A stretch of 64,000 nt of DNA from Kiritimatiellia bacterium (GCA_028716365.1 JAQUPZ010000002.1:186001-250000), one strand, 5' to 3'; positions 9,275 through 19,309 are shown, counted from the stretch's first letter. The notes: generated by a model from the letters alone, not told the origin. Translations and numbers: made by a program.

Positions 9275-9964
9275 TCAGTCTTCTTTTTTAAATAAATCCG
9301 GCCTTCTTTCTCTGGTCCTGACGGTGGCCTGTTCCTTCCGCCACCGGGCTATTTCCTCGTGGTTGCCCGACATCAACACATCAGGAACCTTCAAACCCCT
9401 GTATTCCGGCGGCCTCGTATACTGCGGATATTCAAGCCACCCCCTGCTGAATGATTCTTCAACAGTCGCCCCTTCGCCGCCTAGTACATCCGGCAACAAT
9501 CTTACCACCGCATCTATCACCACCGCAGAGGGAAGCACGCCATTCGTAAGGACATAATCCCCGACGGAAATCTCGTCAGTCGCAAGATGCTGCCTCACCC
9601 TCTCGTCAACACCCTCGTAATGCCCGCATATAAAAATCAAATGCTTTTCTTTTGACAACTCCACCGCAACGGACTGATTAAACTGCCTGCCCTGCGGAGT
9701 CATCAATACCACCCGTGCCCCCGGCGTAATCACCGATTCAACCGCCTCAAACAATGGCTCCGGTTTCATTAACATCCCCGGCCCGCCGCCATATGGCTTG
9801 TCGTCAGTCGTCCGGTGGACATCGCGGGTGAAATTCCTCAAATCAATTGTCCGGAACTTTACAGCCCCCTGTCTGGCGGCCCGCTTCAACATGCTTTCAT
9901 TCAAAAACCCGTCAAGCATGCGGGGAAAAATCGTGATAACGTCAATCGCGAGTGCCTCAACCAT
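9275..9964 (-). CDS. trmD: tRNA (guanine-37-N1)-methyltransferase
   Basis: SPOUT-fold methyltransferase that makes m1G37 and prevents frameshifting. Visible motifs: [12 protein letters not shown] at the start, [13 protein letters not shown], the trefoil-knot segments [14 protein letters not shown] and [11 protein letters not shown], and the C-terminal [28 protein letters not shown]. About 229 residues. ATG at 9964 is preferred over the in-frame GTG at 9973. rpsP lies 39 bases upstream with no rimM between them, although rimM is usual in this operon. Confidence 0.96.
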   Translation of the reverse strand: MVEALAIDVITIFPRMLDGFLNESMLKRAARQGAVKFRTIDLRNFTRDVHRTTDDKPYGGGPGMLMKPEPLFEAVESVITPGARVVLMTPQGRQFNQSVAVELSKEKHLIFICGHYEGVDERVRQHLATDEISVGDYVLTNGVLPSAVVIDAVVRLLPDVLGGEGATVEESFSRGWLEYPQYTRPPEYRGLKVPDVLMSGNHEEIARWRKEQATVRTRERRPDLFKKED

Positions 9965-10003
9965 AGTAGCCACGTTTTTAGCACAGCAGGAACCGTCACA
10001 CCG

Positions 10004-10252
10004 CTATTTGCCGGCTTTCTTTGCCTTCCTGAGCAGGCTTTTTACCGTATCACTGATAATAGCGCCCTTGCTCTTCCAATACTCAATACGATCCAACTTC
10101 AATCCGAAATTCTCGCCCTTCTTTTCGGGATCATACCAACCAAGTAATTCCAGATAACGCCCGTCACGAGGCGACCTTGAATCTGTAGCCACAACACGGA
10201 AGCTCATATCGTTTTTGGCTCCCATTCTTCGCATTCTGATTTTAACTGACAT
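10004..10252 (-). CDS. rpsP: 30S ribosomal protein S16
   Basis: 82 residues from the ATG at 10252: SVKIRMRRMGAKNDMSFRVV, SPRDGRYLELLGWYDP and LDRIEYWKSKGAIISDTV are S16 hallmarks. AGGAGAGATCTA precedes this ATG, which rules out the in-frame start 12 codons earlier. It begins 36 bases after clpC and leads the trmD-rplS-rnhB-yraN series. Confidence 0.96.
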   Translation of the reverse strand: MSVKIRMRRMGAKNDMSFRVVATDSRSPRDGRYLELLGWYDPEKKGENFGLKLDRIEYWKSKGAIISDTVKSLLRKAKKAGK

Positions 10253-10288
10253 TAGATCTCTCCTAAAAAAGCCGGAATAGTTACACAC

Positions 10289-12811
10289 TCATCCGGCAAT
10301 TTGCAAGCCTTCTTCCTTTTTATTATGCTTTTTGCCTGAAGCATGTTTTTGCCTGAATTTGAGTCCATCACCGGACTCAACAACCTCGATAACACCATTC
10401 TCGCTCAATCTTCCACGTAGTATTTCCTCGGCAAGCGGATCTTCCACATATTTCTCCACAGCCCTTCTTAGCGGTCTGGCACCCAGGGAAATATTGAATC
10501 CCTTTTCCATCAAAAACTTCAAGGCAGACTTGGTTAGATGCAGTTTTCTGCCCTTCTGGGCGAGCCGTTTCTCAATTTTGGCCAACTCCAGATCGAGTAT
10601 CTGGCTCACATTATCCTTGTTCAACTGCCGGAAAACGATGATGTCATCAAACCTGTTCAGAAACTCCGGCTTGAAAGCCCTTTTTGCCTCCTCGAGCATG
10701 TGCGCCTTTATCCGTTCGTAATCAACCTGATCCGATTTTCCTCCGAACCCGAGACCGCCGGAGCCTTTTGCCGCATCGTATCCGAGGTTGGACGTCAAAA
10801 TGACAACTGTATTCCTGAAGTCAACATGTCGTCCGAAACTGTCTGTCAGCTTGCCTTCCTCCAGTATCTGTAAAAGCATATGGGCAACATCCGGATGGGC
10901 TTTCTCCACTTCATCAAAAAGAACCAGCGAATAAGGCCTGCGCCTTACCTTTTCAGTCAGTTGTCCACCTTCTTCATAACCGACATATCCAGGCGGAGAT
11001 CCAACCAAACGCGAGACATTGAATTTTTCCATGTACTCGGACATATCAAGCTGTACCAGCGCATCAACATCCCCGAACATGAACTCCGCCATGGCCTTGG
11101 CAAGTAATGTCTTGCCAACACCGGTCGGTCCAAGGAAAATAAACGAACCGATCGGTCTCTTTGGATCTTTTAGATCAGCACGTGAACGCCTGAGCGCCCT
11201 CGAAATTGCATCTATTGCTTCAGCCTGGCCAATCACCGTCTGCGTCAGGACTTTCTCCATATCAAGAAGCCGCGCAAGTTCCCCGCCTTCCATCTTCTTA
11301 AGTGGAACACCAGTCCATTTTGACAGTACAGACAAAACATCATCGGCCGTAACATCAACCTTCTCTTCCTTGTGTTCCTCTTTCCACTTTTTAACAGTTA
11401 CATCCAGTTCCTCCCTCGCCTGGCGTTCGATGTCACGTAACCGTGCGGCCTCTTCAAAACGCTGTTTTTTTATTGCATCTTCCTTCTCCACCCTGACCTT
11501 CTCAATCGCCGTTTCTTTTTCACGAAGATCAGGGGAACGAGTTGTATTACGTATCCTCACAAGCGCACCCGCCTCATCGATGACATCAATTGCCTTATCC
11601 GGCAGGTATCGTCCGGAAAGATAACGATCTGACAACCTTGCCGCGCATTCCAATGCTTCATCGGTATACTTCACATTGTGATGCTGTTCATACCTCTCGC
11701 GGATCCCCTTGAGAATACTGATGGTCTGATCAACCGAGGGCGCATCAACCCTGATCGTCTGGAACCGCCTCTCCAGCGCCGAATCTTTTTCAATGTACTT
11801 CCGGTACTCATTCATCGTTGTCGCGCCGATGCACTGCAGTTCGGCACGGGCCAGCGCAGGTTTTATGATATTCGAAGCATCCATGGCCCCTTCCGCGCCG
11901 CCAGCACCAACAATCGTGTGGAGTTCATCGATGAAAAGGATTATATTTTTCGAGCGCCTTATCTCATCCATCACCGCCTTGATGCGTTCTTCGAACTGAC
12001 CACGGTATTTTGTGCCGGCAATCATCAGGGCCATGTCGAGAGTGACCACTTTCTTCCCGCGCATAAGTTCAGGCACATCACCGGCAACAATCGCCCGCGC
12101 CAGGCCTTCAACAACCGCTGTCTTACCCACCCCGGCCTCACCGAGGAGGACAGGATTGTTTTTGTTCCGGCGACACAATATCTGGATGACCCGCTCAAGT
12201 TCCTTTTCCCGCCCGATTACCGGATCCAGTTCATTTTTACGCGCAAGTTCGGTGAGATCACGGCTGAATGCATTCAAGGCCGGGGTCTTCTGGTCGGCAG
12301 CAGTCTGGGGCTTCCCCTTTTCGGACATTTCAGCAGGAGGCGGCACGGTATCTTCATCTACTCCAAAATTCGGGTCCAGCTCTTTCATGATTTCCATGCG
12401 GGCAGTATCAAGATCCACATTCAGGTTTTTCAAAACCTGTGCCGCAACACCTTCGCCTTCGCGCAGGAGTCCAAGCAGAATGTGCTCCGTCCCAACATAT
12501 GTGTGACCAAGCGCCTGTGCCTCGGCTATGGCAAGCTGAAGTACCTTTTTGGAACGTGGAGTAAATGGAATATTCCCTATGGTCTTGGTTTCCGGTCCAT
12601 GCCCCACTGACTTCTCCACTTCGAGCCGCACACTCTCGATGGAAACACCCATTTTTTCAAGTACATTGACCGCCACGCCCTCGCCAAGCGCAATCATCCC
12701 CAGCAATAAATGTTCTGTACCGACATAAGGGTGATTAAAAGCATCCGCCTCTTTTCTTGCCAGATCAATCACCCTGCGCGCTCTTGGCGTAAAATTCGAA
12801 AAACTATTCAT
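10289..12811 (-). CDS. clpC: ATP-dependent Clp protease ATP-binding subunit ClpC
   Basis: Hexameric AAA+ unfoldase that feeds substrates to ClpP. Its 840 residues hold, in order: two Clp-N repeats ([11 protein letters not shown] and [11 protein letters not shown]), AAA-1 with Walker [10 protein letters not shown], a UvrB/C-type middle domain ([15 protein letters not shown]) that separates ClpC from ClpA/B, AAA-2 with Walker A GPTGVGKT, and a D2-small domain ending [24 protein letters not shown]. In Firmicutes, ClpC:ClpP recognises proteins phosphorylated on arginine by McsB. Here mcsA and mcsB lie immediately upstream (9-base gap), so the same pairing is likely. No clpP is in the window. Confidence 0.97.
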   Translation of the reverse strand: MNSFSNFTPRARRVIDLARKEADAFNHPYVGTEHLLLGMIALGEGVAVNVLEKMGVSIESVRLEVEKSVGHGPETKTIGNIPFTPRSKKVLQLAIAEAQALGHTYVGTEHILLGLLREGEGVAAQVLKNLNVDLDTARMEIMKELDPNFGVDEDTVPPPAEMSEKGKPQTAADQKTPALNAFSRDLTELARKNELDPVIGREKELERVIQILCRRNKNNPVLLGEAGVGKTAVVEGLARAIVAGDVPELMRGKKVVTLDMALMIAGTKYRGQFEERIKAVMDEIRRSKNIILFIDELHTIVGAGGAEGAMDASNIIKPALARAELQCIGATTMNEYRKYIEKDSALERRFQTIRVDAPSVDQTISILKGIRERYEQHHNVKYTDEALECAARLSDRYLSGRYLPDKAIDVIDEAGALVRIRNTTRSPDLREKETAIEKVRVEKEDAIKKQRFEEAARLRDIERQAREELDVTVKKWKEEHKEEKVDVTADDVLSVLSKWTGVPLKKMEGGELARLLDMEKVLTQTVIGQAEAIDAISRALRRSRADLKDPKRPIGSFIFLGPTGVGKTLLAKAMAEFMFGDVDALVQLDMSEYMEKFNVSRLVGSPPGYVGYEEGGQLTEKVRRRPYSLVLFDEVEKAHPDVAHMLLQILEEGKLTDSFGRHVDFRNTVVILTSNLGYDAAKGSGGLGFGGKSDQVDYERIKAHMLEEAKRAFKPEFLNRFDDIIVFRQLNKDNVSQILDLELAKIEKRLAQKGRKLHLTKSALKFLMEKGFNISLGARPLRRAVEKYVEDPLAEEILRGRLSENGVIEVVESGDGLKFRQKHASGKKHNKKEEGLQIAG

Positions 12812-12820
12812 TTCAACCTC

Positions 12821-13879
12821 TTATACCAGGGAAATTCCCTGAAGTTTATCCCTCACCAAATCGGCCCGCATTTTATCACGTTCCAGCGGTCCCAGATTCT
12901 TTTTTATCATTTTCTGAAGATGCCCGGGTTGCGTCAAGAGTATTATCTCATTAATCCTGGATACAGAAAGATTTTCAACAATACCCAGCTCAACTCCAAG
13001 CCTCAATGCAGACATCAAATCCACTGCTTCAACAGACGTCAGGACACCGGCATGCATCAGAATGCCATAAGCCCGCCCCGTATGGTCAAGCACCTGTAAC
13101 TTTCTTTGTTCCATCAAACGTGCCCTGGCATTCATCTCATGAGTCACAAGGTCATTAACAACATCCGTCATCCGGTTGAGAATTGTCTCTTCGCTCTCGC
13201 CGAGCGTGGTACGGTTCGACACCTGGAACATGTTACCGAAAGCCTCCGTCCCCTCGCCGAATAGCCCGCGTACTTCCATATCAATCCTTGCCAACCCTTT
13301 CATTACCAATTCTATTTCTTCCATCAGGCGCAGGCCCGGAAGATGCATCATAACGCTTACCCTTAACCCGGTTCCGAGATTACTTGGGCAAGCCGTTAAA
13401 TATCCAAGTTCAGGAGAAAACGCATACTCAACCAGTTCCTCCAATTCGGAATCCACGTCATCAATCTGTTTCCAAACACCGGTCATATCCATACCCGGAA
13501 TCATCGCCTGCAATCTCAAATGATCTTCTTCATTGATCATTATTGCCACACGTTCATCCCTGGTGGTAACAAGCGCACTGCCTGTTCCCTTTTCCGAAAG
13601 CTCATTACTGATCAGGTGTCTTTCCCTGAGGATGTCTTTATCCATCGGTTCAATTCCGGCCATATCCATGAAAATAAAATCTTTCAAAGCAGGAATCTTC
13701 TCGAAAACAGCACGCAGGTTCTCACAGATCCTGATACGCTCGTCTTCGCCTGCCCACCCGGGAAAAGCAGAATTCCGGAGGTTACGCGCAAGCCTGGCGC
13801 GACTGCTTATGACCACACCGGTATCATGCTTCATGGAGAGCCATGAACCCGGACTTTTGATGAGATCACCAACAATCAT
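12821..13879 (-). CDS. mcsB: Protein-arginine kinase McsB
   Basis: 352 residues of the phosphagen-kinase-derived McsB family, which phosphorylates arginine on damaged or regulatory proteins and so marks them for ClpC. Motifs include VISSRARLARNLRN at the nucleotide-binding start, NEEDHLRLQAM, the CPSNLGTGLRVSV catalytic-cysteine loop and TTLGESEETILNRM. Start and mcsA stop share a base (TAATG), showing translational coupling. Known in Firmicutes and sporadically in PVC bacteria and other phyla. The repressor gene ctsR, usual in Firmicutes operons, is absent. Confidence 0.95.
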   Translation of the reverse strand: MIVGDLIKSPGSWLSMKHDTGVVISSRARLARNLRNSAFPGWAGEDERIRICENLRAVFEKIPALKDFIFMDMAGIEPMDKDILRERHLISNELSEKGTGSALVTTRDERVAIMINEEDHLRLQAMIPGMDMTGVWKQIDDVDSELEELVEYAFSPELGYLTACPSNLGTGLRVSVMMHLPGLRLMEEIELVMKGLARIDMEVRGLFGEGTEAFGNMFQVSNRTTLGESEETILNRMTDVVNDLVTHEMNARARLMEQRKLQVLDHTGRAYGILMHAGVLTSVEAVDLMSALRLGVELGIVENLSVSRINEIILLTQPGHLQKMIKKNLGPLERDKMRADLVRDKLQGISLV

Positions 13880-14388
13880 TACACAACCTCCGCGTCAACC
13901 CTCTTTTTGTTCTTCCGATCGACCTGTAACACCTGTATTGCATCTCTCAGCCGGGCAGCCTCCTCAAAGTTCTGGGCTTCCACTGCCAATGCCAGCTTCT
14001 TTTGAAGAACAGTTATTTCAATTGCGTGCTTTTCCATTACCGGTACCTTGCCGACATGCCGTCGCCCCTTCTGAAACTCATCAAGCAACGGAATAAGATC
14101 ATCTTTAAAAGCCTGATAACAGGCGCCACACCCAAATCGTGAAGTCTTTCTGAAATCACTGCGGCGCATGTGGCAGTTCGGGCAAGATATGTCCGGTCCC
14201 TGCAATTCGGTCTTTTTCTGGGCATCCATCCCGAAGAGAAAATCAGTCAGAGATGCCGGCGAAAGTTTAGCAACAAAACCCTTTTTTGCGGCGCAATTAC
14301 TGCAAAGATGCACCTCTCTCACCTCGCCGTTGAAGGCGTGTTTGAGGTGCACCACCGCTTCGTTCTGTTTGCATAATTCACACTGCAT
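13879..14388 (-). CDS. mcsA: McsA, zinc-binding activator of McsB
   Basis: 169 residues. Two zinc-finger modules (CELCKQNEA with CSNCAAKKG, and CPNCHMRRSDF with FGCGACYQAF) precede a C-terminal UvrB/UvrC coiled-coil motif ([20 protein letters not shown]). This is the layout of McsA, which activates the arginine kinase McsB. It starts 12 bases after ilvE and is coupled to mcsB. Confidence 0.93.
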   Translation of the reverse strand: MQCELCKQNEAVVHLKHAFNGEVREVHLCSNCAAKKGFVAKLSPASLTDFLFGMDAQKKTELQGPDISCPNCHMRRSDFRKTSRFGCGACYQAFKDDLIPLLDEFQKGRRHVGKVPVMEKHAIEITVLQKKLALAVEAQNFEEAARLRDAIQVLQVDRKNKKRVDAEVV

Positions 14389-14400
14389 TTGTCACCTGTT

Positions 14401-15270
14401 TCAGCGTATCGGACGCCCGACACTTCTTGCAAACCGGCTGAACTTCCCGGCTAACTCCCGTGTAATCTTACCGGGCTTCCCATTGCCGATCTTCCTGCGG
14501 TCCATATTGACCACACCAATGACCTCTGCGGCAGTACCTGTGAGGAACATTTCATCGGCATTATAAAGATCATACCTGGTCATCATGCATTCGCGTACTT
14601 CGTACCCGCTCTGACGTGCCAGGTTAATCACTACATCCCTTGTGATTCCCTCAAGACTACCTGCATGGGTTGGAGGCGTCATTAAAGTCTTCCCTTTCAC
14701 GATGAATACGTTGTCCCCTGTTGCTTCTGCAACAAAGCCCTGCGCATTAAGCATAATGGCTTCAGGCACTCCACCGTTTATGGCCTCTATCTTCGCAAGT
14801 ATATTGTTCAGATAATTTAAACTCTTGATGTTCGGGTTCACGGCCTCAGAAAGATTCCTCACGGTCGCAACCGTTACGATTGACAGTCCGTTATCATAAA
14901 GCTTCTTCGGATAAAGCTGGATATTTCCTGCAATGATGATCACCTGCGGTTTTTTGCAGGTGAACGGATTAAGCCCCAGCGTGCCCACGCCCCTTGTAAC
15001 AACGGGACGAATATAGCCATCCGATACCCCGTTTGCCTTACAGGTTTTAACCACGGCTTTTGCCATGTTTTCCTTCGTCATGGGTATTTCAAGGGCTATT
15101 GCCCGAGCCGAGCGATAGAGACGATCGACATGCTCGTCCAGCATGAAAACCCTGTTGTTGTAGGAGCGAATACCCTCAAAGACCCCGTCACCATAGAGTA
15201 GTCCATGATCAAAGACAGAAACACATGCCTTGTCTTTAGGCACCAGCTTTCCATTCATATATATTTTCAT
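14401..15270 (-). CDS. ilvE: Branched-chain amino acid aminotransferase (class IV)
   Basis: PLP enzyme for the last step of valine, leucine and isoleucine synthesis. 289 residues. YGDGVFEGIRSY opens the fold-type IV domain, RPVVTRG supplies phosphate and carboxylate contacts, NIKSLNYLNNILAK holds the Schiff-base lysine, and EATGDNVFIVK and LTGTAAEVIGV are class IV signatures. A D-amino-acid or aminodeoxychorismate branch of class IV cannot be excluded, but EGIRSY and the overall pattern favour IlvE. It is the first gene of the run into mcsA, after the terminator at 15287-15331. Confidence 0.88.
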   Translation of the reverse strand: MKIYMNGKLVPKDKACVSVFDHGLLYGDGVFEGIRSYNNRVFMLDEHVDRLYRSARAIALEIPMTKENMAKAVVKTCKANGVSDGYIRPVVTRGVGTLGLNPFTCKKPQVIIIAGNIQLYPKKLYDNGLSIVTVATVRNLSEAVNPNIKSLNYLNNILAKIEAINGGVPEAIMLNAQGFVAEATGDNVFIVKGKTLMTPPTHAGSLEGITRDVVINLARQSGYEVRECMMTRYDLYNADEMFLTGTAAEVIGVVNMDRRKIGNGKPGKITRELAGKFSRFARSVGRPIR

Positions 15271-15286
15271 AACACTATCTCCCTAT

Positions 15287-15331
15287 AAAAAACGAGACCA
15301 TCATCCGCCACACCCCGGAGATGATCGTCTC
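15287..15331 (-). terminator. Rho-independent terminator between tRNA-Leu and ilvE
   Basis: On the minus strand, GAGACGATCATC pairs with GATGATGGTCTC around a 14-base loop (11 pairs, one C-C mismatch) and is followed directly by GTTTTTT. It lies just downstream of tRNA-Leu and upstream of the ilvE ribosome site, so it should end the tRNA transcript and separate it from the ilvE operon. With little readthrough, ilvE would need a promoter inside or beyond this hairpin; attenuation is an alternative. Confidence 0.75.
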
Positions 15332-15358
15332 TTCGGTAAACAACGGTTTAATTGAATG

Positions 15359-15445
15359 TGGTGCACCCGGAGGGAGTTGAACCCACACGGCCTTGCGGCC
15401 ACAAGGACCTGAACCTTGCGTGTATGCCAATTTCACCACGGGTGC
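15359..15445 (-). tRNA. tRNA-Leu(CAG), class II, CCA encoded
   Basis: Minus-strand cloverleaf of 87 bases: acceptor GCACCCG/CGGGTGC, discriminator A and encoded CCA. The anticodon stem CAAGG/CCTTG encloses TTCAGGT (anticodon CAG). A long variable arm TGGCCGCAAGGCCGT and T-arm GGGTTCAACTCCC follow. The long variable arm agrees with leucine identity. Confidence 0.93.
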
Positions 15446-15726
15446 ACAACAAGCAACTCAATACTATAGAAAAGCATATCCAAACCGTCAACAACCACTT
15501 ATCGGCGCCACCCGGCAGGATTTCTCCCGTGAAAAATGGGAAACCCTTCCGTTGTCTGCAGACATGGCTTATATACGTTCAGATATACCCGGTCTATCCC
15601 TGTTAACCTCGAATACCACATGATTTCACAGGACGTCAGCAACATTCTTTGTTATATTTATATCGACTCAGCTGGGTTGGCATCGATCCCGCTTGTCAGG
15701 ATTGCCACATAGTCTAAGGAGGAATT
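15446..15726. other. Intergenic region without a recognisable gene
   Basis: About 280 bases between tRNA-Leu (minus) and the small secreted protein (plus). It must carry promoters for both. The only clear element is the strong AAGGAGGAATT ribosome site at its right end. I see no RNA gene, terminator or repeat in it. Confidence 0.5.
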
Positions 15727-16002
15727 ATGAACAGGATAGACATCAAAAGTGTTCTGGCTGGAGTTCTTATTACCGCAGTTGTTGTGCTTGGCATTGCGGC
15801 AGCGTCAGATTTACACGCCGGTCGTTACAATGTTTCAATGTGCGCCAGCACCACGCCGGGGACATTCTTCATTTGTGTTACCGACACTGCCACCGGAAAA
15901 TATTCGATTGACAGGTGCGTGGAGCAGATCCCGGAGACAAGTTCGATGATGACGCATATTGGAATATTTCCGAACCCGCTCACTGAAAAACGCACGGAAT
16001 GA
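15727..16002 (+). CDS. Small exported or membrane-anchored protein of unknown function
   Basis: 91 residues. A strong AAGGAGGAATT site precedes the ATG. The N-terminus MNRIDIKSVLAGVLITAVVVLGIAA is a signal peptide or single anchor. The exported part is short and contains three cysteines (SMCAST, FICVTD, DRCVEQ) and a VTDTATGKYS strand-like segment. I do not recognise a family. The coding case rests on the ribosome site, the signal and the lack of another gene here. It is followed after 95 bases by the radical SAM gene on the same strand. Confidence 0.6.
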   Translation: MNRIDIKSVLAGVLITAVVVLGIAAASDLHAGRYNVSMCASTTPGTFFICVTDTATGKYSIDRCVEQIPETSSMMTHIGIFPNPLTEKRTE

Positions 16003-16097
16003 AGCAGATACGACTGCTGAATTAAGTGTAAACAAGGCCATTTCGCATCTCGACTTTCAAAATTTCTTTTGGTATTATTTTATTTGAAAGTTGGTTT

Positions 16098-17621
16098 ATG
16101 AATATACTTCTAATATCTCCCAAATTCCCCGATACATTTTGGAGCTTCAAACATGCTTTGAAATTCATCCTGAAGAGGGCATCCCTGCCTCCATTGGGAC
16201 TACTAACCGTCGCGGCCATGCTTCCCCGTGAATGGAATACGCGGCTTATTGATACAAACGTGGAAAAGCTCAGGGACAAGGACATCGCCTGGGCAGACTA
16301 CGTTTTCATAGGCGCCATGATCGTACAGCAGGAAGAAGCAAGGCAGATAATCAGCCGCTGCAAGGAAGCCGGGGTCAAGGTGGTTGCGGGCGGGCCCCTC
16401 TTCACCATAGAGCATGAGCAATTCCCGGAGATTGACCACCTGGTACTTAACGAAGCAGAACTTACCCTGCCCTTGTTTCTGGCAGACCTGGCTGCAGGCC
16501 AGCCAAAACGTCTCTATTCCAGCACCGAATACCACGATATCACACAGACCCCCGTGCCGCTATGGGAAGCAGCCAACTTCCGACATTATGCCACAATGAG
16601 CATCCAGTACTCACGCGGATGCCCGTTCAACTGTGATTTCTGCAATGTGACGGCACTGCTGGGCCACAGGGTTCGCATCAAGACCACTGCCCAGGTTCTT
16701 TCCGAACTTGACAGCCTCTACCGGCATGGCTGGCGCGAAAATATCTTTTTCGTGGATGATAATTTCATCGGCAACAAGCATGTTCTGAAGACAGACCTTC
16801 TTCCCGCCCTCATCGAATGGCGCAAGGACAAGAAATGCATAACGTTCAATACCGAGGCATCTATAAACCTGGCCGATGACGAGGAACTGATGAACCTCAT
16901 GTTCATGGCAGGTTTTCACGAGGTGTTTATCGGAATAGAAACACCGGATGAGGCCGGCCTGGCGGAATGCAGCAAGAAACAAAACAGCAACCGCGACCTC
17001 GTGGCGGATGTGAAACGTATCCAGCGTGCCGGACTCCAGGTACAGGGTGGATTCATAGTGGGCTTCGACAGTGACAAGGCTTCAATCTTCCAGCGCCAGA
17101 TTGACTTCATCCAGAAAAGTGGAATAGTCACCGCCATGGTCGGCATCCTGCAGGCACCACCCGGCACAAAACTCTATGAACGACTGAAAAAAGAGGGCCG
17201 ATTGCTCGGCAGGTCTACAGGAGACAACGTGGATGGAACCACCAATATAGTACCAAGCATGAACCTGGACAAGCTGAAAGAAGGGTATCACAAAATACTT
17301 CAGCAGATTTATTCACCTAAAAATTTCTATCTCAGGCTAAAGACTTTCCTAAGGGAATACAAGCCGCCGGCTCATACGGCAAGGATCAGTCCCAGGGAGT
17401 TTTACGCATTCCTGAGGTCCATCGTCCAACTGGGAATACTCGGTCGCGAGAGGTTCCAGTACTGGAAGTTCCTGTTCTGGGTACAGTTCTGCCGCCCAAA
17501 GCTGTTCAATCTGGGCGTGACATTGGCAATCTACGGTCATCATTTCCGCAAGGTGTGTAAAGAACATGTGCAGAAAATTCGCAAAAAACATACGCACACC
17601 CATGCAAGAAGTACACCATGA
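16098..17621 (+). CDS. B12-binding-domain radical SAM protein (DUF4070 type)
   Basis: 507 residues. The N-terminal cobalamin-binding-like Rossmann domain (residues 1-150, ILLISPKFPDTFWSF, FIGAMIVQQEEA, VVAGGPLFT) lacks a DxHxxG motif but has the usual fold pattern. The radical SAM core has CPFNCDFC (CxxxCxxC, 4Fe-4S). Downstream come FFVDDNFIGNK, EASINLADDEELM and the GFIVGFDSD block typical of the DUF4070 subgroup, whose members include tailoring enzymes of lipids and hopanoids. The C-terminus ends in a basic, histidine-rich tail (KKHTHTHARS). The substrate is unknown; the convergent glycosyltransferase and acyltransferase genes make a membrane lipid plausible. Confidence 0.85.
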   Translation: MNILLISPKFPDTFWSFKHALKFILKRASLPPLGLLTVAAMLPREWNTRLIDTNVEKLRDKDIAWADYVFIGAMIVQQEEARQIISRCKEAGVKVVAGGPLFTIEHEQFPEIDHLVLNEAELTLPLFLADLAAGQPKRLYSSTEYHDITQTPVPLWEAANFRHYATMSIQYSRGCPFNCDFCNVTALLGHRVRIKTTAQVLSELDSLYRHGWRENIFFVDDNFIGNKHVLKTDLLPALIEWRKDKKCITFNTEASINLADDEELMNLMFMAGFHEVFIGIETPDEAGLAECSKKQNSNRDLVADVKRIQRAGLQVQGGFIVGFDSDKASIFQRQIDFIQKSGIVTAMVGILQAPPGTKLYERLKKEGRLLGRSTGDNVDGTTNIVPSMNLDKLKEGYHKILQQIYSPKNFYLRLKTFLREYKPPAHTARISPREFYAFLRSIVQLGILGRERFQYWKFLFWVQFCRPKLFNLGVTLAIYGHHFRKVCKEHVQKIRKKHTHTHARSTP

Positions 17622-17624
17622 TCA

Positions 17625-18317
17625 TTAACGATCCTTCTTCCGTTCCTGGTACCGCTTGATCATCGAAAGAAAACGGATGGTATCACGTACAGGATGAATC
17701 TTGCTCTTTTCGTCCCGGTAGATAACCTTTACAGGAACTGCTCCCATACGAACACCCTTGTCGGCAAGATAAAGGAGTATTTCCGATTCCGCGGCAAAAC
17801 GGCCGGACTCAACAGATAATCCATCCAACAAATCACACCTGTAAAGACGATAACCGCACTGGGTATCCGGGACACACTGACCCATCTTCCTGCTCAACAG
17901 CCAACTCATGAAAACATTAGTCAACCGCCTGACAAGCGGCATTCCCATCGCATTCGCCATTCTACTGCCTATAAGGACAGGTACTCCGGAATTAGAATAC
18001 TCATTAAAAAATCCCGGCAGATCATCAGGATCATGCTGACCATCGGCATCCATTGTAATTACAAACTCAAATCCGTGCTCGCGGGCATATTTAAATCCAT
18101 CATCAAGCGAAACACCCTTGCCTTTATTCACATCGTGTCTTATTACCACCGCACCGGCTTTCTTCGCCTCTGCTGCAGTGTTGTCGGTGGAACCGTCATC
18201 AATAACGACAACACTGTCACAATATTTCCTGACACCCTCAACAACCCGGCCAATGCGTCCCTCCTCCATGTAACCGGGAATGATTACACAACCTTTTCTT
18301 TCACGTTTATTGTTCAA
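17625..18317 (-). CDS. Glycosyltransferase family 2 (dolichol-phosphate-mannose-synthase-like)
   Basis: 230 residues. GT-A fold signs: VIIPGYMEEGRIGRVV, VVIDDGSTDNTAAEAKKAG, KGKGVSLDDGFKYA, and the DXD-like MDADGQHDPDDLP. This is the DPM1/GtrB-like group that moves a sugar from a nucleotide to a polyprenyl phosphate or lipid. It is soluble, without C-terminal membrane spans. It follows the acyltransferase gene by 48 bases on the same strand, so both probably act in one envelope-lipid pathway. It ends 3 bases from the convergent radical SAM gene. Confidence 0.88.
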   Translation of the reverse strand: MNNKRERKGCVIIPGYMEEGRIGRVVEGVRKYCDSVVVIDDGSTDNTAAEAKKAGAVVIRHDVNKGKGVSLDDGFKYAREHGFEFVITMDADGQHDPDDLPGFFNEYSNSGVPVLIGSRMANAMGMPLVRRLTNVFMSWLLSRKMGQCVPDTQCGYRLYRCDLLDGLSVESGRFAAESEILLYLADKGVRMGAVPVKVIYRDEKSKIHPVRDTIRFLSMIKRYQERKKDR

Positions 18318-18365
18318 TGGTTACTCTCCAGCGCTTAAAAACTTTCAGGAGAAGTCCGCCTCCAA

Positions 18366-19226
18366 CTATTCTCCATTCCAGAATTCTTCAAATATATACC
18401 ACTGTGTTGGATTTTCCCCAATCTCCTTTTCAAGGATACGGCAAATCATTGCCTGAATATCAGAAATACTCCGGTTTTCTGCTTCAATCGGTTTATGCAT
18501 GCGTAAGAGGAATGTATCGTCCGGCTGCCTCAAAAGAAACCCGGGAAGAAGCACCGCGCCGGTTTTAATACAGAGAGTTGCCGGTCCGCGCGGAAATCGG
18601 GCTGTTTTACCGAAAAACTGTACAAGGTCGCGGTGCTGGCTGTAATCCCGGTCAGCTAGGAGCGCCACAAATTCACCTTTCTTCAGCGCTTTAATGGTTC
18701 CTATTGCCGCGGAACCCAGTGGAATCACTTTCAGCCCCCTCATTTTCCTGCGACTCTGGAATAAATCATTGATCCGTCTGTCCGTTTGTTGGAGTGTAAC
18801 CACATTCAAAGGATACCCCAACGCCGAAATGACAAGCCCGCCTATTTCCCAACTGCCGAAATGCGCCGTTACCGTCAGTACCCCCCGCCCCAAAACGGCG
18901 GCATCGGAAATATATTCCTGATGCTCGATACTGACAACACGATCAACCTGTCTTCTGCTCATTTGTGTGAATCTGAAGAAGTCGACAACATATTTTCCGA
19001 AGTTCCGAAAGGTTTGTTGCGACAGCCTTTCGAGGGTTTCTTCCGAAGGATGTACACCCTTGTACTCCAGTATATGGCGCAGGTTTGACATGACAGCATG
19101 CCTGCCGCGATTATCATGCTGGTAAAACCAATCTGCCATACGCAATCCGACCCAGTATGCAAACGGACGGGGCAGTATCTGGCTCAGGAAATCAACAGCC
19201 CTGTACTTGACATATTCAGAATTCAT
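18366..19226 (-). CDS. LpxL/HtrB-like lysophospholipid acyltransferase
   Basis: About 286 residues from the ATG at 19226. TVTAHFGSWEIGG holds the HxxxxE/D acyl-transfer motif. Other hallmarks are VVTLQQTDRRINDLFQSRR, LLADRDYSQ, FFGKTARFPRGPATLCIKTGAVLLPGF and the terminal NPTQWYIFEEFW. The family acylates lipid A precursors and related glycolipids. In-frame ATGs at 19295 and 19373 would run into the promoter or coding region of the divergent radical SAM gene; 19226 gives the normal family start. No start has a strong ribosome site. Confidence 0.85.
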   Translation of the reverse strand: MNSEYVKYRAVDFLSQILPRPFAYWVGLRMADWFYQHDNRGRHAVMSNLRHILEYKGVHPSEETLERLSQQTFRNFGKYVVDFFRFTQMSRRQVDRVVSIEHQEYISDAAVLGRGVLTVTAHFGSWEIGGLVISALGYPLNVVTLQQTDRRINDLFQSRRKMRGLKVIPLGSAAIGTIKALKKGEFVALLADRDYSQHRDLVQFFGKTARFPRGPATLCIKTGAVLLPGFLLRQPDDTFLLRMHKPIEAENRSISDIQAMICRILEKEIGENPTQWYIFEEFWNGE

Positions 19227-19309
19227 AAAGTTTGGCGAGATTACTATGGATTGATAATAGTGATCAAGCCATCTTGCGACAATCACCCTGTTCATGGCAT
19301 AATAGAAAC

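Noticed and set aside
11678..12610. Long plus-strand frame (about 310 codons) opposite clpC
   Set aside because: Shadow of the conserved ClpC AAA domains; no recognisable domain or ribosome site.
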